Shown here in pieces: positions 28,075 to 37,275 of a stretch of DNA of 64,000 nucleotides. The stretch is from Dyella thiooxydans. GTDB taxonomy: Bacteria > Pseudomonadota > Gammaproteobacteria > Xanthomonadales > Rhodanobacteraceae. Each line of letters starts with the position of its first letter. Position 1 is the first letter of the stretch. The notes beneath the pieces were generated by a model. It did no database searches, was not told the DNA's origin, and worked only from the letters and a program-made list of their open reading frames with translations. A program made the translations under genes and the position numbers. Where the stretch lies: positions 496,001 to 560,000 of the forward strand of contig NZ_CP014841.1 of NCBI RefSeq assembly GCF_001641285.1, given 5' to 3'.

Positions 28075-28497
28075 TCAGTCGTCGGTGGCGGGCAGGGGAA
28101 AGAAGGCAAAGAAGGGCCGGTCGTGTTCCAGCGCGAACGTGGCCGCGTCGTCGAGCACGCCGCGCAGAATCGTGAGGTCGTGCGGTGCACCCCGGCGCAG
28201 CGGGTCGACGTGTTCGAACAGCAGCACGTGGCCCCAGGCCGGCTGCCAGCCCGGGTCGCGCAGGCAGTCGGCCAGCGCGTCCCAGTTGAAGCCGAAGTCC
28301 TCCGGCAACTGCAGCGTATCGGCGATGCGCATCAGCAGCGCGGCCTTGCCGGTACAGCCGGCGAGGTCGATCCGGCGCAGTGCCAGTTCGTGCCGGCGCG
28401 CCTGCGCGGCGAGCGCGGGGTAGTCGCGCGCGTCCACGTCGTAGATGCCGGAAAGCAGCGGCCGGCTGAGGTCGAGGTGGTCCCCGGCGTGGCTCAT
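28075..28497 (-). CDS. Barstar-family ribonuclease inhibitor
   Basis: A 140-residue protein with barstar features: IDLAGCTGKAALLMRIADTLQLP, then FGFNWDALADCLRD. Barstar blocks the active site of barnase-type ribonucleases in the cytoplasm. It is longer than the 90-residue Bacillus barstar, having a 35-residue N-terminal lead and a C-terminal extension. Its start overlaps the stop of the upstream ribonuclease gene by 4 bases (ATGA), which fits a toxin/inhibitor pair with coupled translation. Confidence 0.88.
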   Translation of the reverse strand: MSHAGDHLDLSRPLLSGIYDVDARDYPALAAQARRHELALRRIDLAGCTGKAALLMRIADTLQLPEDFGFNWDALADCLRDPGWQPAWGHVLLFEHVDPLRRGAPHDLTILRGVLDDAATFALEHDRPFFAFFPLPATDD

Positions 28498-28901
28498 CGC
28501 GCTCCCTCGATGCGGCGGAAGCTGCGGTAGTGGTCGTCGGTGTAGTAGTAAACCGCTGGCGGATTGCCGCCGGTGATGATGCGCCGCGCACCGCGGGTGC
28601 GCGCGTCTGGTGTTTCGACCGTGTACTCGTGGTAGTAGCCGCGTGGCTGTGCCGGCAGCAGGCCTTCGTAGTTGCCGAACACGGTGCCGTCCTGCGCGTG
28701 CGGGAACGGTCCGCCCCGGGCGATCAGTGCCAGTGTCCGGCGCGCTTCAGGCGGCAGTTGGCCGGTCTCGCTGGCGTGTGGCCCGGCCGTGGACGAACGA
28801 TGCGCGGGCGGTGCCGGCTCATGCAGCGGGGCATGCGGCTGCTGTCGCCAGATCAGCAGGGCGACGACCAGCACGATCACGAGGCCGAGCAGTTTGCGCA
28901 T
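28494..28901 (-). CDS. Barnase-like guanyl-specific ribonuclease, exported
   Basis: A 135-residue protein. An N-terminal hydrophobic helix (LLGLVIVLVVALLIW) acts as signal or anchor, followed by a Pro/His linker. The ribonuclease N1/barnase domain shows FGNYEGLLP, the catalytic-Glu strand YYHEYTVETP, ARRIITGG with the Arg, and YYTDDHYRSFRRI with the His. All three expected catalytic residues are present. The inhibitor gene follows with a 4-base overlap. The enzyme is probably secreted or periplasmic and kept harmless inside by the inhibitor. Confidence 0.87.
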   Translation of the reverse strand: MRKLLGLVIVLVVALLIWRQQPHAPLHEPAPPAHRSSTAGPHASETGQLPPEARRTLALIARGGPFPHAQDGTVFGNYEGLLPAQPRGYYHEYTVETPDARTRGARRIITGGNPPAVYYYTDDHYRSFRRIEGAR

Positions 28902-29021
28902 GGCGGGCGGGGTCCGGGACGGGCGCGCAGTGTAGCGCCCGTGGCCGGATGGCGTTGACCGTCCGTTGAGCCGCGCCGCGGGACGATGCATGGTCGGTGC
29001 CCCACCTCAGGAGTCTTCGCC

Positions 29022-29849
29022 ATGCCGCCGCGTCCCCGCGCCGTACCCTCCTTCCTTCGTCCGGCGGCGGCGGATCCCGCGCCGTTGCGCGGGCGCGTGG
29101 TGCTGGTGACTGGAGGCGCCCAGGGCATTGGCCGCGGCATCGCCCAGGCCGTCCTGGCGGCGGGCGGACGCGTGCTGGTCGGCGATGTCGACGTCGAGGC
29201 CGGCCGGGCCTGCCTCGACGAGTGGCAGGCGGGCGATGCCGCGGCGTTCCAGCGCCTGGACGTAGGCCGCGAGGCCAGCGTGCAGCGCTTCGTCACGGGG
29301 GCGCTGCGACGCTTCGGGCGGATCGATGGGCTGGTCAACAACGCCGGCATCGCCGATCCGCACACCGGGCCGCTGGAACGGCTCGACCTGCGCGAATGGC
29401 GCCGCCGCCTGGGCGTGAACCTGGACGGTGCCTTCCTGTGCGCCAAGCACGCGCTGCCGGCACTGCGGCAGGCGCCGGCGGGCGGCGCGATCGTCAACGT
29501 GGCCTCCACCCGGGCGCTGCAGTCCGAGCCGGATACCGAGGCCTACGCGGCAAGCAAGGGCGGTCTGCTGGCCTTCACCCACGCGCTGGCGATCAGCGCC
29601 GGGCCGGAGGTGCGGGTCAACGCGATCAGCCCGGGCTGGGTCGCCACCGATGGCTGGCGCAAGCCGGCCACCCGGCGCAGCCCGAAGCTGTCCCGGGCCG
29701 ACCATGCACAGCACCCGGCCGGCCGGGTCGGCACGCCGGAGGACATCGGCGCGCTGGCCGCCTTCCTGCTGTCGCCGAAGGCTGGCTTCATCAGCGGCGA
29801 GAACTTCGTCGCCGATGGCGGTATGGTGCGTAGAATGCAGTACCTCTGA
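29022..29849 (+). CDS. Short-chain dehydrogenase/reductase
   Basis: A 275-residue classical SDR: TGGAQGIGRG cofactor motif, NNAG (LVNNAGIAD), catalytic Ser in VASTRAL and YAASKGG (Tyr, Lys). Start 29022 is chosen because CTCAGGAG precedes it; ATG 28986 in frame is less likely. A ~35-residue lead before the first strand is longer than usual. The product is cytoplasmic and the substrate is unknown. It is followed at 53 bases by a diguanylate cyclase gene on the same strand. Confidence 0.88.
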   Translation: MPPRPRAVPSFLRPAAADPAPLRGRVVLVTGGAQGIGRGIAQAVLAAGGRVLVGDVDVEAGRACLDEWQAGDAAAFQRLDVGREASVQRFVTGALRRFGRIDGLVNNAGIADPHTGPLERLDLREWRRRLGVNLDGAFLCAKHALPALRQAPAGGAIVNVASTRALQSEPDTEAYAASKGGLLAFTHALAISAGPEVRVNAISPGWVATDGWRKPATRRSPKLSRADHAQHPAGRVGTPEDIGALAAFLLSPKAGFISGENFVADGGMVRRMQYL

Positions 29850-29902
29850 ATGGCCGCACCGGACGCGCGGCGCCCCCGTCACCGTCCAGCGTCGCCTTCG
29901 CC

Positions 29903-30973
29903 ATGCTCAAGCCTGCACGTCCCGTCACCGAGGCGGCCCGCCTCGACGAGCTCTACCGCTACGAAATCCTCGACACCCTGCCCGAGCAGGCCTACGACGA
30001 CCTGCTGGCGGTGGCCGCGGGCATCTGCGGCACGCCGATGGGCTCGGTCAGCCTGGTCGATGCCGAACGCGAGTGGTACAAGGCCGCACTCGGCGTGGAG
30101 ACGCGCGAGGGCGGGCGCGACGTGTCGTTTTGCGGCCACGCGATCCTCGACCCGTCGCAGCTGATGGTGGTCGAGGACGCACTGGACGACCCGCGCTTCA
30201 ACGACAACCCCCGAGTGCTCGGCAGCCCGAACATCCGCTTCTACGCGGGCGCACCTCTTGTCAGCCCCAGCGGCCATGTCGCCGGCACGCTGTGCGTGAT
30301 GGATCGCGAGCCGCGTGAGCTCAGCCCGTTCCAGCGCGAGTCGCTGGTGCGGCTGTCGCGGCAGGTGGTGACCCTGATGGAACTGCGCCGGGTCAACCGC
30401 CAGCTGCGCCAGCACCTGGAGGAGCGCGAGTGGTACGAGCAGCAGATGCAGGATTACCAGCGCCTGCTCGAGCTGCACAACGAGGAGCTGTCGACCCAGC
30501 TCGGGGTGGATCCGCTCACCGGCCTGAGCAGTCGTCGCGCCTTTACCGTGGCGCTGGAAAAGGCGCTCAGCCATGCCGCGATGGAGCAGCAGCCGGTGTC
30601 GCTGGCGCTCATCGACATCGACCATTTCAAGGCGATCAACGACGTGCATGGCCATCCGGTCGGCGACCAGGTGCTGGCCGAATTCGGTCAGCTGCTGCGT
30701 CGGCTGGTGACGCCGGCCTCGATTCCGGCCCGGCACGGTGGCGAGGAATTCGTCGTGCTGTTGCCGGGCATGGATCGCGCCCGCGCGACGCGCGAGGCCG
30801 AGGCTCTGTGCCGCGCGGTGCGCGAGGCGCAGCTGAGCCAGCCGTTGACGGTGAGCATCGGCGTGGCGGCCTGGCGCGTTGGCGAATCCACCGCCGAGCT
30901 GTATGCCCGCGCCGATGCGGCGCTGTATGCCGCCAAACGCGGTGGGCGCGACCGGGTGATGGTGGCCGATTAG
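29903..30973 (+). CDS. GAF-GGDEF diguanylate cyclase
   Basis: A 356-residue soluble protein. Residues ~20-165 are a GAF sensor with FCGHAIL and IRFYAGAPLVSPSGHVAGTLCVMD. A short coiled coil follows, then a GGDEF domain with LIDIDHFKAINDVHGHPVGD and an intact GGEEF active site. There is no EAL domain, so it should only make c-di-GMP from GTP. Its stop overlaps the convergent DUF72 gene by 4 bases. Confidence 0.93.
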   Translation: MLKPARPVTEAARLDELYRYEILDTLPEQAYDDLLAVAAGICGTPMGSVSLVDAEREWYKAALGVETREGGRDVSFCGHAILDPSQLMVVEDALDDPRFNDNPRVLGSPNIRFYAGAPLVSPSGHVAGTLCVMDREPRELSPFQRESLVRLSRQVVTLMELRRVNRQLRQHLEEREWYEQQMQDYQRLLELHNEELSTQLGVDPLTGLSSRRAFTVALEKALSHAAMEQQPVSLALIDIDHFKAINDVHGHPVGDQVLAEFGQLLRRLVTPASIPARHGGEEFVVLLPGMDRARATREAEALCRAVREAQLSQPLTVSIGVAAWRVGESTAELYARADAALYAAKRGGRDRVMVAD

Positions 30974-31815
30974 CGGCCGTCCACCCGTCGCTGCAGGGCC
31001 ATGGCGGCGGCCGGGTTGCGTGCCTTGTCGGCGCTGATGAAGTAGACGAATACGTCGCGCGGCAGGGCGTTGCCGGCGCCTGCGTCGACGTGCGGCAGCG
31101 ATGACGGGTCGCCGCCATCGCGCCACTGCGCGGCGTGCCCCGCCCATGCATCGAGTTCGCCGGGCGGGTAGCCGTCCGCTTCGTCAGCGCGGCTGCGCAT
31201 CAGCCGGGCATAGGCGAAATCGCCAGTGAGGTCGGCCAGTGAAGGGTAGTCCGGCGAGTCGGTAAACACCGTCGCCACACCCTGCGCCCGGGCCAGCTCG
31301 ACATAGGCCGGGCTGAGGAAACTGGCGTGGCGCACTTCCAGCGCATGCCGCAGCGGTCGGCCGTTCAGCGTGCGCGGAAGGCGCTCCAGGAAGGCCGTCA
31401 GGTCATCCGCATCGAAGGCACGGGTCGGGGTGAACTGCCACACGATCGGTCCCAGCCGGTCGCCCAGCGCGTCCAGGTCGTCGACGAAGGGCTTGATCAT
31501 CCGTGCCGCACCGGCCAGCCGTCGCTGCAGCACGATCAGCTTGGGCGCCTTCAGCGAGAACACGAAGCCGTCCGGCACCTGTTTCGCCCAGTGGGCATAC
31601 GTCGTCGGTTCCGGCGCGCGGTAGTAGGTGCTGTTGATCTCGATGCTGCGCAGCTGGCGGCTGGCGTATTCCAGCTCGCGCCGCTGCACCAGTCCGGCCG
31701 GATAGAAGTTGTTGCGCCAGGCCGGGAACACCCAGCCGCCGATGCCGCAGCGGATCGAGGGGCCGGCGGCAGCCGGGGGCGTGGGTGCGCCAAAGAGGTC
31801 GTCGGTGTTGGTCAT
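30970..31815 (-). CDS. DUF72 family protein (YecE-like)
   Basis: A 281-residue DUF72 protein with a TIM-barrel-like pattern: IRCGIGGWVFPAWRNNFYP, LRSIEINSTYYRAP, FVFSLKAPK and the C-terminal FVYFISADKARNPAAAM. The biochemical role is unknown; the fold resembles AP-endonuclease-type barrels. The start at 31815 gives a short Pro/Ala lead before the first strand. It is divergent from the serine hydrolase gene. Confidence 0.88.
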   Translation of the reverse strand: MTNTDDLFGAPTPPAAAGPSIRCGIGGWVFPAWRNNFYPAGLVQRRELEYASRQLRSIEINSTYYRAPEPTTYAHWAKQVPDGFVFSLKAPKLIVLQRRLAGAARMIKPFVDDLDALGDRLGPIVWQFTPTRAFDADDLTAFLERLPRTLNGRPLRHALEVRHASFLSPAYVELARAQGVATVFTDSPDYPSLADLTGDFAYARLMRSRADEADGYPPGELDAWAGHAAQWRDGGDPSSLPHVDAGAGNALPRDVFVYFISADKARNPAAAMALQRRVDGR

Positions 31816-31943
31816 GGCGGGGCGGCATCGGGCGGGGCCGGCATCTTGGCACAGGCCCGCACCCATGACCTTCGGACTAGGCGGGGGGAGGCCTTTGCCG
31901 CGATAGTGGGGCGATCCGTTTTGCACACGATGGGGAACTCCGC

Positions 31944-33620
31944 ATGTCCTTCCGACCCTCCCTGCGCGTGGCCATCGGCGCCGCGCTGCTGGTCGCCGCC
32001 TCGGGCGCGATGGCGGCCAACGCGCCGCAGGCCGGCACGCCGCCGCCGGCCCGCGTCGACGACACCGCCCGCCCGGCACTGCCGCCGGACCTGTCCGACT
32101 TCGCCGCCTACGTCGACAGCGCGCGCAAGACCTTCGACGTGCCGGGCATCGCCGTGGCCATCGTCAAGGACGGCAAGGTGGTGATGGAGCAGGGCTTCGG
32201 CGACAAGTCGCTGGATCCGAAGCAGCCGGTGGACGCGCACACGCTGTTCGCGATCGCGTCGAACACCAAGGCGTTCACCGCCGCGGCGCTGCAGCAGCTG
32301 GACGAGGCCGGCAAGCTGAAGATGGACGACCGGGTGATCGATCACCTGCCGTGGTTCCGCATGTCCGATCCGTACGTCACCCACGAAATGCGCATCCGCG
32401 ACCTGCTCGCGCATCGCAGCGGCCTCTCGCTGGGCGCGGGCGACCTGCTGTACTGGCCGCCGACCTCGTACACCACCCGCGACGTGGTCGAGCGTCTGAA
32501 GAACGTGCCGATCAAGAACGGTTTCCGCAGCGGCTACGCCTACGACAACATCCTGTTCGCGGTGGCGACCCTGGTGATCGAGCAGGCCTCGGGGCAGAAG
32601 TACGCCGACTACATCCGCCAGCACATCTTCCAGCCGGTGGGCATGGACGAGTCGCTGATCGACGAGACCTACATCAAGCCGGGCATGGACGTGGCGACCG
32701 GCTACGCGCCAGAGAACTTCAAGGACCTCAAGCCGGTGCCGCCGATGGCCTGGCTCAACGACCCGGGCGCCGGCGGCATCTACGCCAGCGTGCACGACCT
32801 GGCCAAGTGGATGAACGTGCAGCTGGCCGGTGGCGCGCTGCCGCGGACCGGCGCCGACGGCAAACCCGAGCGGATCTTCTCCGAAGACAGCCAGCGCCAG
32901 ATGTGGACCATGCTCACGCCGATCAAGGTGGGCAAGCCGCCGCTGCCGGAGTTCAAGCCGGTGGTGCCGAACTTCTACGGCTACGGCGAAAGCTGGTTCC
33001 TGTCCGACTACCGCGGCCACCGGCTGGCCTGGCACACCGGCGGCTGGCCGGGCTTCGTCTCGCGCCTGACCCTGGTGCCGGACCAGCACCTGGGTGTGGT
33101 GGTGCTGACCAATGCGCAGTCCGGCGCCGCCTTCAACGCAGTCACCTACCGCGTGCTCGATGCCTACCTGCATCCGGGCCAGAAGACAAACTGGGTGGCC
33201 GTCTACGACAAGCTGGTGAAGAAGGGCGAGGCGCATGCGGACGACAGCTGGGCCAAGCACCTCGCGGCGCGCGACAAGCACCCGAAGCTGGACCTGCCGC
33301 AGGCCCGCTACGCTGGCACCTTCCAGGACCCGTGGTACGGCGACGTGATCGTCAGCAACGAGGGCGGCAAGCTGCGCATGCGTTTCGCCCACACCCAACA
33401 GCTGATCGGCACGATGACGCCGTGGCAGCACAGCACCTTCGTGGTGAAGTGGGACGACCGCACGCTCAACGCCGACGCCTTCGCCACCTACACGCTCGAC
33501 GCCGACGGCAGGATCACCGAACTGCGCATGCAGCCGATCTCGCCGCTGACCGACTTCAGCTTCGACTTCCAGGACCTGCGCCTGAAGCCGGCGAAGGCGG
33601 ACCAGGCGTCCGAAGACTGA
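31944..33620 (+). CDS. Secreted serine hydrolase, beta-lactamase class C-like
   Basis: A 558-residue protein with a Sec signal peptide (cleavage near SGAMA-AN). The beta-lactamase/transpeptidase fold shows the nucleophile motif SNTK (SxxK, ~residue 112), YAYDN (YxN, ~195), and a later HTGG block in place of KTG. The last ~130 residues are a DUF3471-like domain often fused to these enzymes. Members are esterases, D-aminopeptidases or peptidases; beta-lactamase activity is not implied. It lies 52 bases upstream of another secreted hydrolase and is probably co-transcribed with it. Confidence 0.9.
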   Translation: MSFRPSLRVAIGAALLVAASGAMAANAPQAGTPPPARVDDTARPALPPDLSDFAAYVDSARKTFDVPGIAVAIVKDGKVVMEQGFGDKSLDPKQPVDAHTLFAIASNTKAFTAAALQQLDEAGKLKMDDRVIDHLPWFRMSDPYVTHEMRIRDLLAHRSGLSLGAGDLLYWPPTSYTTRDVVERLKNVPIKNGFRSGYAYDNILFAVATLVIEQASGQKYADYIRQHIFQPVGMDESLIDETYIKPGMDVATGYAPENFKDLKPVPPMAWLNDPGAGGIYASVHDLAKWMNVQLAGGALPRTGADGKPERIFSEDSQRQMWTMLTPIKVGKPPLPEFKPVVPNFYGYGESWFLSDYRGHRLAWHTGGWPGFVSRLTLVPDQHLGVVVLTNAQSGAAFNAVTYRVLDAYLHPGQKTNWVAVYDKLVKKGEAHADDSWAKHLAARDKHPKLDLPQARYAGTFQDPWYGDVIVSNEGGKLRMRFAHTQQLIGTMTPWQHSTFVVKWDDRTLNADAFATYTLDADGRITELRMQPISPLTDFSFDFQDLRLKPAKADQASED

Positions 33621-33672
33621 CCGAACGGCGCCGCCCACCGGGGCAGCGCCCCCATCGAAAGGGGATACCCGC

Positions 33673-35295
33673 ATGCGTCGCTATGCATCGTTCCTGGTCG
33701 CCGGCCTGTGTGGGCTGGCGATCGCTGCCTCCGTCCCGGCGCGCGACAGCGCACCGGTCGCACCGTCGCTGTTCCGCGTCGAGCTGGGGGCGGCCTCGGC
33801 GAAGCCGGTGTCCGGGCGCCTGCTGCTGTTCGCAGTCGACGCGGCCACCGCCCGCGCCCAGGCCAAGGACGGCAAGGTGGAGGAAGTGGACAGCAACATG
33901 CTCGATCCAACCCAGACCGCGATCGCCGCGCGCGAGGTGACCCACCTGGTGCCGGGGCAGGGCGTCACGTTCGATGCCGATGCCGTGGCCTTCCCCAAGG
34001 CGTTCTCGCAGCTGCCGCCGGGCGACTACCTGCTGCAGGCGGTGCTGGATACGAACCACGACTACAACTACTCCGGCCGCGATGCCGGCGACCTGGTCAG
34101 CCCGGTGGTGGAAGTCCACCTGCCCGCCGTCATGCCGCGACTGGTGCTGGACCAAGTGGTGCCCGGGCATGATCTGTGGGACATCCCCGAGCGCGCGCTC
34201 AGTCCGACCACCAGGCAGCATCTGGTCGAGGCGAAGGCCCATCTGAAGCCGATCGACTTCGTCAGTCCGGTGCTCAGCGCGTTCTGGGGCCGGCCGATCC
34301 ACATGAAGGGCTGGGTGCTGCTGCCGCCGGGCTATGACGCCTCGGGCAAGACCACCTACCCGGTGGTCTACCACACCCACGGCTACACCGGCGGCTATCG
34401 CAGCGAGGCGATGACCGGCCTGACGATGTACGGCCAGATGGCCGAGAAGGCCATGCCGCCGATGATCTGGGTGCTGCTGGACGAGTCCTCGCCCACCGGC
34501 ACGCACGAATTCGCCGACTCGGTGAACAACGGTCCGTGGGGTGAGGCGCTTACCACCGAGCTGATCCCGTCGCTGGAGAAGCAGTACCGCATGGACGGCA
34601 GGGCCAGCGGGCGCTTCCTCAACGGGCACTCCTCCGGCGGCTGGGCCACGCTGTGGCTGCAGACGCGCTACCCGAAGGTGTTCGGCGGTACCTGGTCGAC
34701 TTCGCCCGATCCGAGCGATTTCCACGACTTCACCGGCATCGACCTGTACGCACCGCACGCCAACGTCTATCACCGCGCCGACGGCACGCCGTACCCGCTG
34801 GTGCGCGACCACGGCAAGGTGATCGCGACCTTCCAGCAGTTCGCCCAGATGGAGCGCGTGATCGGCCCCTACGGTGGGCAGATGGCCTCGTTCGACTGGG
34901 TGTTCTCGCCGCGCGGCAAGGACGGCCGGCCGATGCCGATGTTCGACCGCGACACCGGCGACGTCGATCCGGCGGTAGTCGCCTACTGGCACGACCACTA
35001 CGACATCGCCCATCGCCTGAAGACCCACTGGCCTCAGCTGAAGAGGGACCTCGACGGCAAGATCCACCTCTACGTGGGCACCGCCGACACGTTCTACCTC
35101 GACGGCGCCGCGCACAAGCTCAAGGCGGTACTCGACGGGCTGGGCGCGAAGTCCTCGTTCCACTTCATCCCGGACCGTACCCACTTCGACCTCTACCGCA
35201 TCGGCGACGACCGCCAGGGCCTGATGAAACAGATCACCTGGGAGATGTACGCCGTCGCCCGTCCGCACTCGACGCTGAAGCCGCCGGCACCTTGA
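33673..35295 (+). CDS. Secreted alpha/beta-hydrolase esterase
   Basis: A 540-residue protein with a signal peptide (LCGLAIAASVPA). Residues ~25-190 are beta-rich and unrecognised. The C-terminal part is a putative esterase (esterase D-like) with PVVYHTHGYTGG and the nucleophile elbow NGHSSGG; the likely catalytic His is in PDRTHFDLY. It is probably active in the periplasm or outside the cell. AAAGGGG precedes ATG 33673. It follows a serine hydrolase gene on the same strand, so the two may degrade one substrate. Confidence 0.85.
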   Translation: MRRYASFLVAGLCGLAIAASVPARDSAPVAPSLFRVELGAASAKPVSGRLLLFAVDAATARAQAKDGKVEEVDSNMLDPTQTAIAAREVTHLVPGQGVTFDADAVAFPKAFSQLPPGDYLLQAVLDTNHDYNYSGRDAGDLVSPVVEVHLPAVMPRLVLDQVVPGHDLWDIPERALSPTTRQHLVEAKAHLKPIDFVSPVLSAFWGRPIHMKGWVLLPPGYDASGKTTYPVVYHTHGYTGGYRSEAMTGLTMYGQMAEKAMPPMIWVLLDESSPTGTHEFADSVNNGPWGEALTTELIPSLEKQYRMDGRASGRFLNGHSSGGWATLWLQTRYPKVFGGTWSTSPDPSDFHDFTGIDLYAPHANVYHRADGTPYPLVRDHGKVIATFQQFAQMERVIGPYGGQMASFDWVFSPRGKDGRPMPMFDRDTGDVDPAVVAYWHDHYDIAHRLKTHWPQLKRDLDGKIHLYVGTADTFYLDGAAHKLKAVLDGLGAKSSFHFIPDRTHFDLYRIGDDRQGLMKQITWEMYAVARPHSTLKPPAP

Positions 35296-35330
35296 GGGCT
35301 CGCTCACTGTCTTGGGGGGACTTCCCCAGC

Positions 35331-35456
35331 CGTCGTCCCGGCGCAAGCCGGGATCCGGCATCCCCGACTCTTGGGGCGGGACATCACGGGAGCCCAGCGA
35401 AAGCCGCGATCCCGTGCCTGCGGTTTTCGGGGTGGAAAACCGCTGGATGACCAGTC
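35331..35456. repeat. Degenerate REP-like dispersed repeat
   Basis: The stretch begins CGTCGTCCCGGCGCAAGCC and continues with related inverted pieces (AAGCCGCGATCCCGTGCCTG, GGAAAACCGCTGGATGACC). This resembles the short CGTCATTCCCGCG...GCGGGAATGACG elements scattered through Xanthomonadales genomes, in worn form. It fills most of the 230-base gap between two convergent genes. A small GGGG/CCCC hairpin at about 35313-35328 may act as a terminator. Confidence 0.4.
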
Positions 35457-35525
35457 CTGCGGCTGCTGAAAAGCCCTCCCCGGTTTCCACCGGGATGCGG
35501 GACATCGGGGGTCGGGTAGGGCCGC

Positions 35526-35939
35526 TCAGCCACCGAGCCCACTGCGCCGCCACGCCTCGCTGACGGCACGCCCGCGTGCGATGTCGTCGACCACCAGTAC
35601 CAGCCGGTGATCGTGATCGCTGTACTGCACCTCGATGTTCACGCCAGCCTCGGCCATGCAGCGGCAGAACGCGCCGAGCTGGCCGGGCTGGTCCTGTCGC
35701 AGCCTTTGCACCAGCACCTCGCGCACGGACTCCACCACGATGCCGGCGCCTTCCAGCGCGCGCCGCGCCGCCTCGCCATCGTCGACCAGGAAATGCGCGA
35801 CGCCACGGCCTGCCACCACCCACGCGCCGCCACCTTCCACATTCACGCCGGCCTGGCCGAGGGCATCGCCCATCGCGGCGAGCGCGCCGGGGACGTTCGG
35901 CAGCAGCAGCGACACGTCGCGCAGCGTCGACGCATTCAT
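35526..35939 (-). CDS. ACT-domain protein
   Basis: A 137-residue protein with two ACT-like halves: LLLPNVPGALAAMGDALGQAGVNVEG, then PGQLGAFCRCMAEAGVNIEVQYSD. ACT domains bind amino acids and regulate enzymes, but there is no enzyme domain here. Its ATG at 35939 overlaps the stop of the upstream OsmC gene by 4 bases, so the two are co-translated. It may sense an amino acid or thiol metabolite linked to the OsmC protein's function. Confidence 0.82.
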   Translation of the reverse strand: MNASTLRDVSLLLPNVPGALAAMGDALGQAGVNVEGGGAWVVAGRGVAHFLVDDGEAARRALEGAGIVVESVREVLVQRLRQDQPGQLGAFCRCMAEAGVNIEVQYSDHDHRLVLVVDDIARGRAVSEAWRRSGLGG

Positions 35940-36424
35940 GCGTCGGCTCCGGCAGCTTCGCGCACGTCGGCAAGCTGGCCTACCGGGAAGGCGCAGGAGC
36001 GTGCGATGAAGCAGGCACCATGCGCCTCCTCGTGCAGACGTTGCGCCTGTGCGAGCCGGCCGCCCGCGTCGATCGTTACCTGCGGCCGCAGCGTCGCCTC
36101 GCGGAACGCGCCGATGCCCGTAGCGTCGAAAGCCAGCACCGCATCCGGCCGGTCGCGATAGTCGAGCACGCGGATGCCGGCGCGCGCGCACAGCGCCAGG
36201 TAGGTCAGCATGTGGCAGGCAGACAGCGCGACCAGCAGCAGGTCTTCCGGGTTGTGCCTGCCGGCATCGCCGAGGAACACGGCATCGGCCGAGCCGCACA
36301 GGTCGGGCTTGCCGGCGATGCGCGCGCGGAACGCGCGGCCGTAGACGGCATAGCCGGCGGTGCCTTGTCCCGTGTTGCCCTCCCAGTCGAGCTCGGCGTG
36401 ATAGCGATGGGTGCGCGATGGCAT
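35936..36424 (-). CDS. OsmC family peroxidase
   Basis: A 162-residue OsmC/Ohr-type protein. The two redox cysteines are in LSACHMLTYL and ARSCAFPV. These enzymes reduce organic or fatty-acid hydroperoxides with thiols. The gene is divergent from an ArsR-type regulator with 76 bases between the start codons, so the regulator probably controls it. It overlaps the ACT-domain gene downstream. Confidence 0.9.
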   Translation of the reverse strand: MPSRTHRYHAELDWEGNTGQGTAGYAVYGRAFRARIAGKPDLCGSADAVFLGDAGRHNPEDLLLVALSACHMLTYLALCARAGIRVLDYRDRPDAVLAFDATGIGAFREATLRPQVTIDAGGRLAQAQRLHEEAHGACFIARSCAFPVGQLADVREAAGADA

Positions 36425-36500
36425 GGTGGCGGTTCCTGGTGGGAGGCGTCCGGCGATCATCCTGCTTGTTCGCACCCGTCGCTTCGACCACCATCGAACC

Positions 36501-37181
36501 ATGTCGCACCCACCCGACCTCGCCGCCTTCGCCGCCGTGCTCGCCGACCGCAGTCGCGCCGCGATGCTGCTCGCGCTGATGGATGGCCGCGCGCTCACCG
36601 CCACCGAGCTGGCGACCGCCGGCGAGGTCGCCGCGTCCACCGCCAGCAGCCATCTCGGCCGGCTGGTCGAGGCGGGCTGGCTGGACGTGGTGCGGCAGGG
36701 ACGGCACCGCTACTTCCGCCTGCGGGATGCCGACGCGGCATCGTTGCTGGAGCGGTTGATGACGCAGACCTCGCAGCGGGTCGCGACGGTGACGGTCGGT
36801 CCCGCGGATGCGGCCTTGCGTCGCGCACGCGTCTGCTATGACCACCTGGCCGGCAACTGCGGCACGCAGTTGTTCGAGCGGCTGCATCGCAGCGGTTGCC
36901 TGGCGACGATCGACGACGCGCCGATGCTGACGCCCGACGGCGAAGCGTGGTGCATCGCGCTGGGCGTGGACGTCGCCGCGCTGCGCGGCCAGCGTCGTCC
37001 GCTGTGCCGCAGCTGCCTGGACTGGAGCGAGCGCCGTCCGCACCTGGCCGGTGCGCTCGGCGCGGCGGTGCTGGCGCGGCTGCTCGAACGCGGCATCCTG
37101 CGCCGGCAGGCGCAGGGTCGCGCACTCACGGTGACCGCGGGATGGGAGCGTCTGCTCGAGCGGCTGGCCGTTCCCGCCTGA
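36501..37181 (+). CDS. ArsR-family transcriptional regulator
   Basis: A 226-residue protein. Residues ~10-95 are a winged helix of ArsR type (LADRSRAAMLLALMDG, TASSHLGRLVEAGWL, RHRYFRL). The C-terminal ~125 residues contain cysteines in CYDHLAGNCGTQ and LCRSCLDW, a layout seen in larger ArsR relatives that sense redox state or metals. ATG 36501 lies 76 bases from the divergent OsmC gene start, which makes that operon the likely target. Confidence 0.88.
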   Translation: MSHPPDLAAFAAVLADRSRAAMLLALMDGRALTATELATAGEVAASTASSHLGRLVEAGWLDVVRQGRHRYFRLRDADAASLLERLMTQTSQRVATVTVGPADAALRRARVCYDHLAGNCGTQLFERLHRSGCLATIDDAPMLTPDGEAWCIALGVDVAALRGQRRPLCRSCLDWSERRPHLAGALGAAVLARLLERGILRRQAQGRALTVTAGWERLLERLAVPA

Positions 37182-37189
37182 GCGCCGGA

Positions 37190-37275
37190 TCAGTCGCCAG
37201 TTCCGGGCCAGGGGGACGTAGCTGCCGAAGCGCCACAGCTGGCCTCCTGGAATGGAGTCAGCCATATCGATGACC
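37190..37275 (-). pseudogene. Fragment of a VOC (glyoxalase-like) gene
   Basis: Read on the minus strand, this stretch encodes GGQLWRFGSYVPLARNW. The segment 37215-37247 closely matches the end of the intact VOC gene at 40037-40471 (GHLWWFGSYDPW), including GTAGCTGCCGAA on the plus strand. Nothing upstream continues the frame as a gene. It looks like a decayed tail of a duplicated or deleted VOC gene. Confidence 0.45.
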
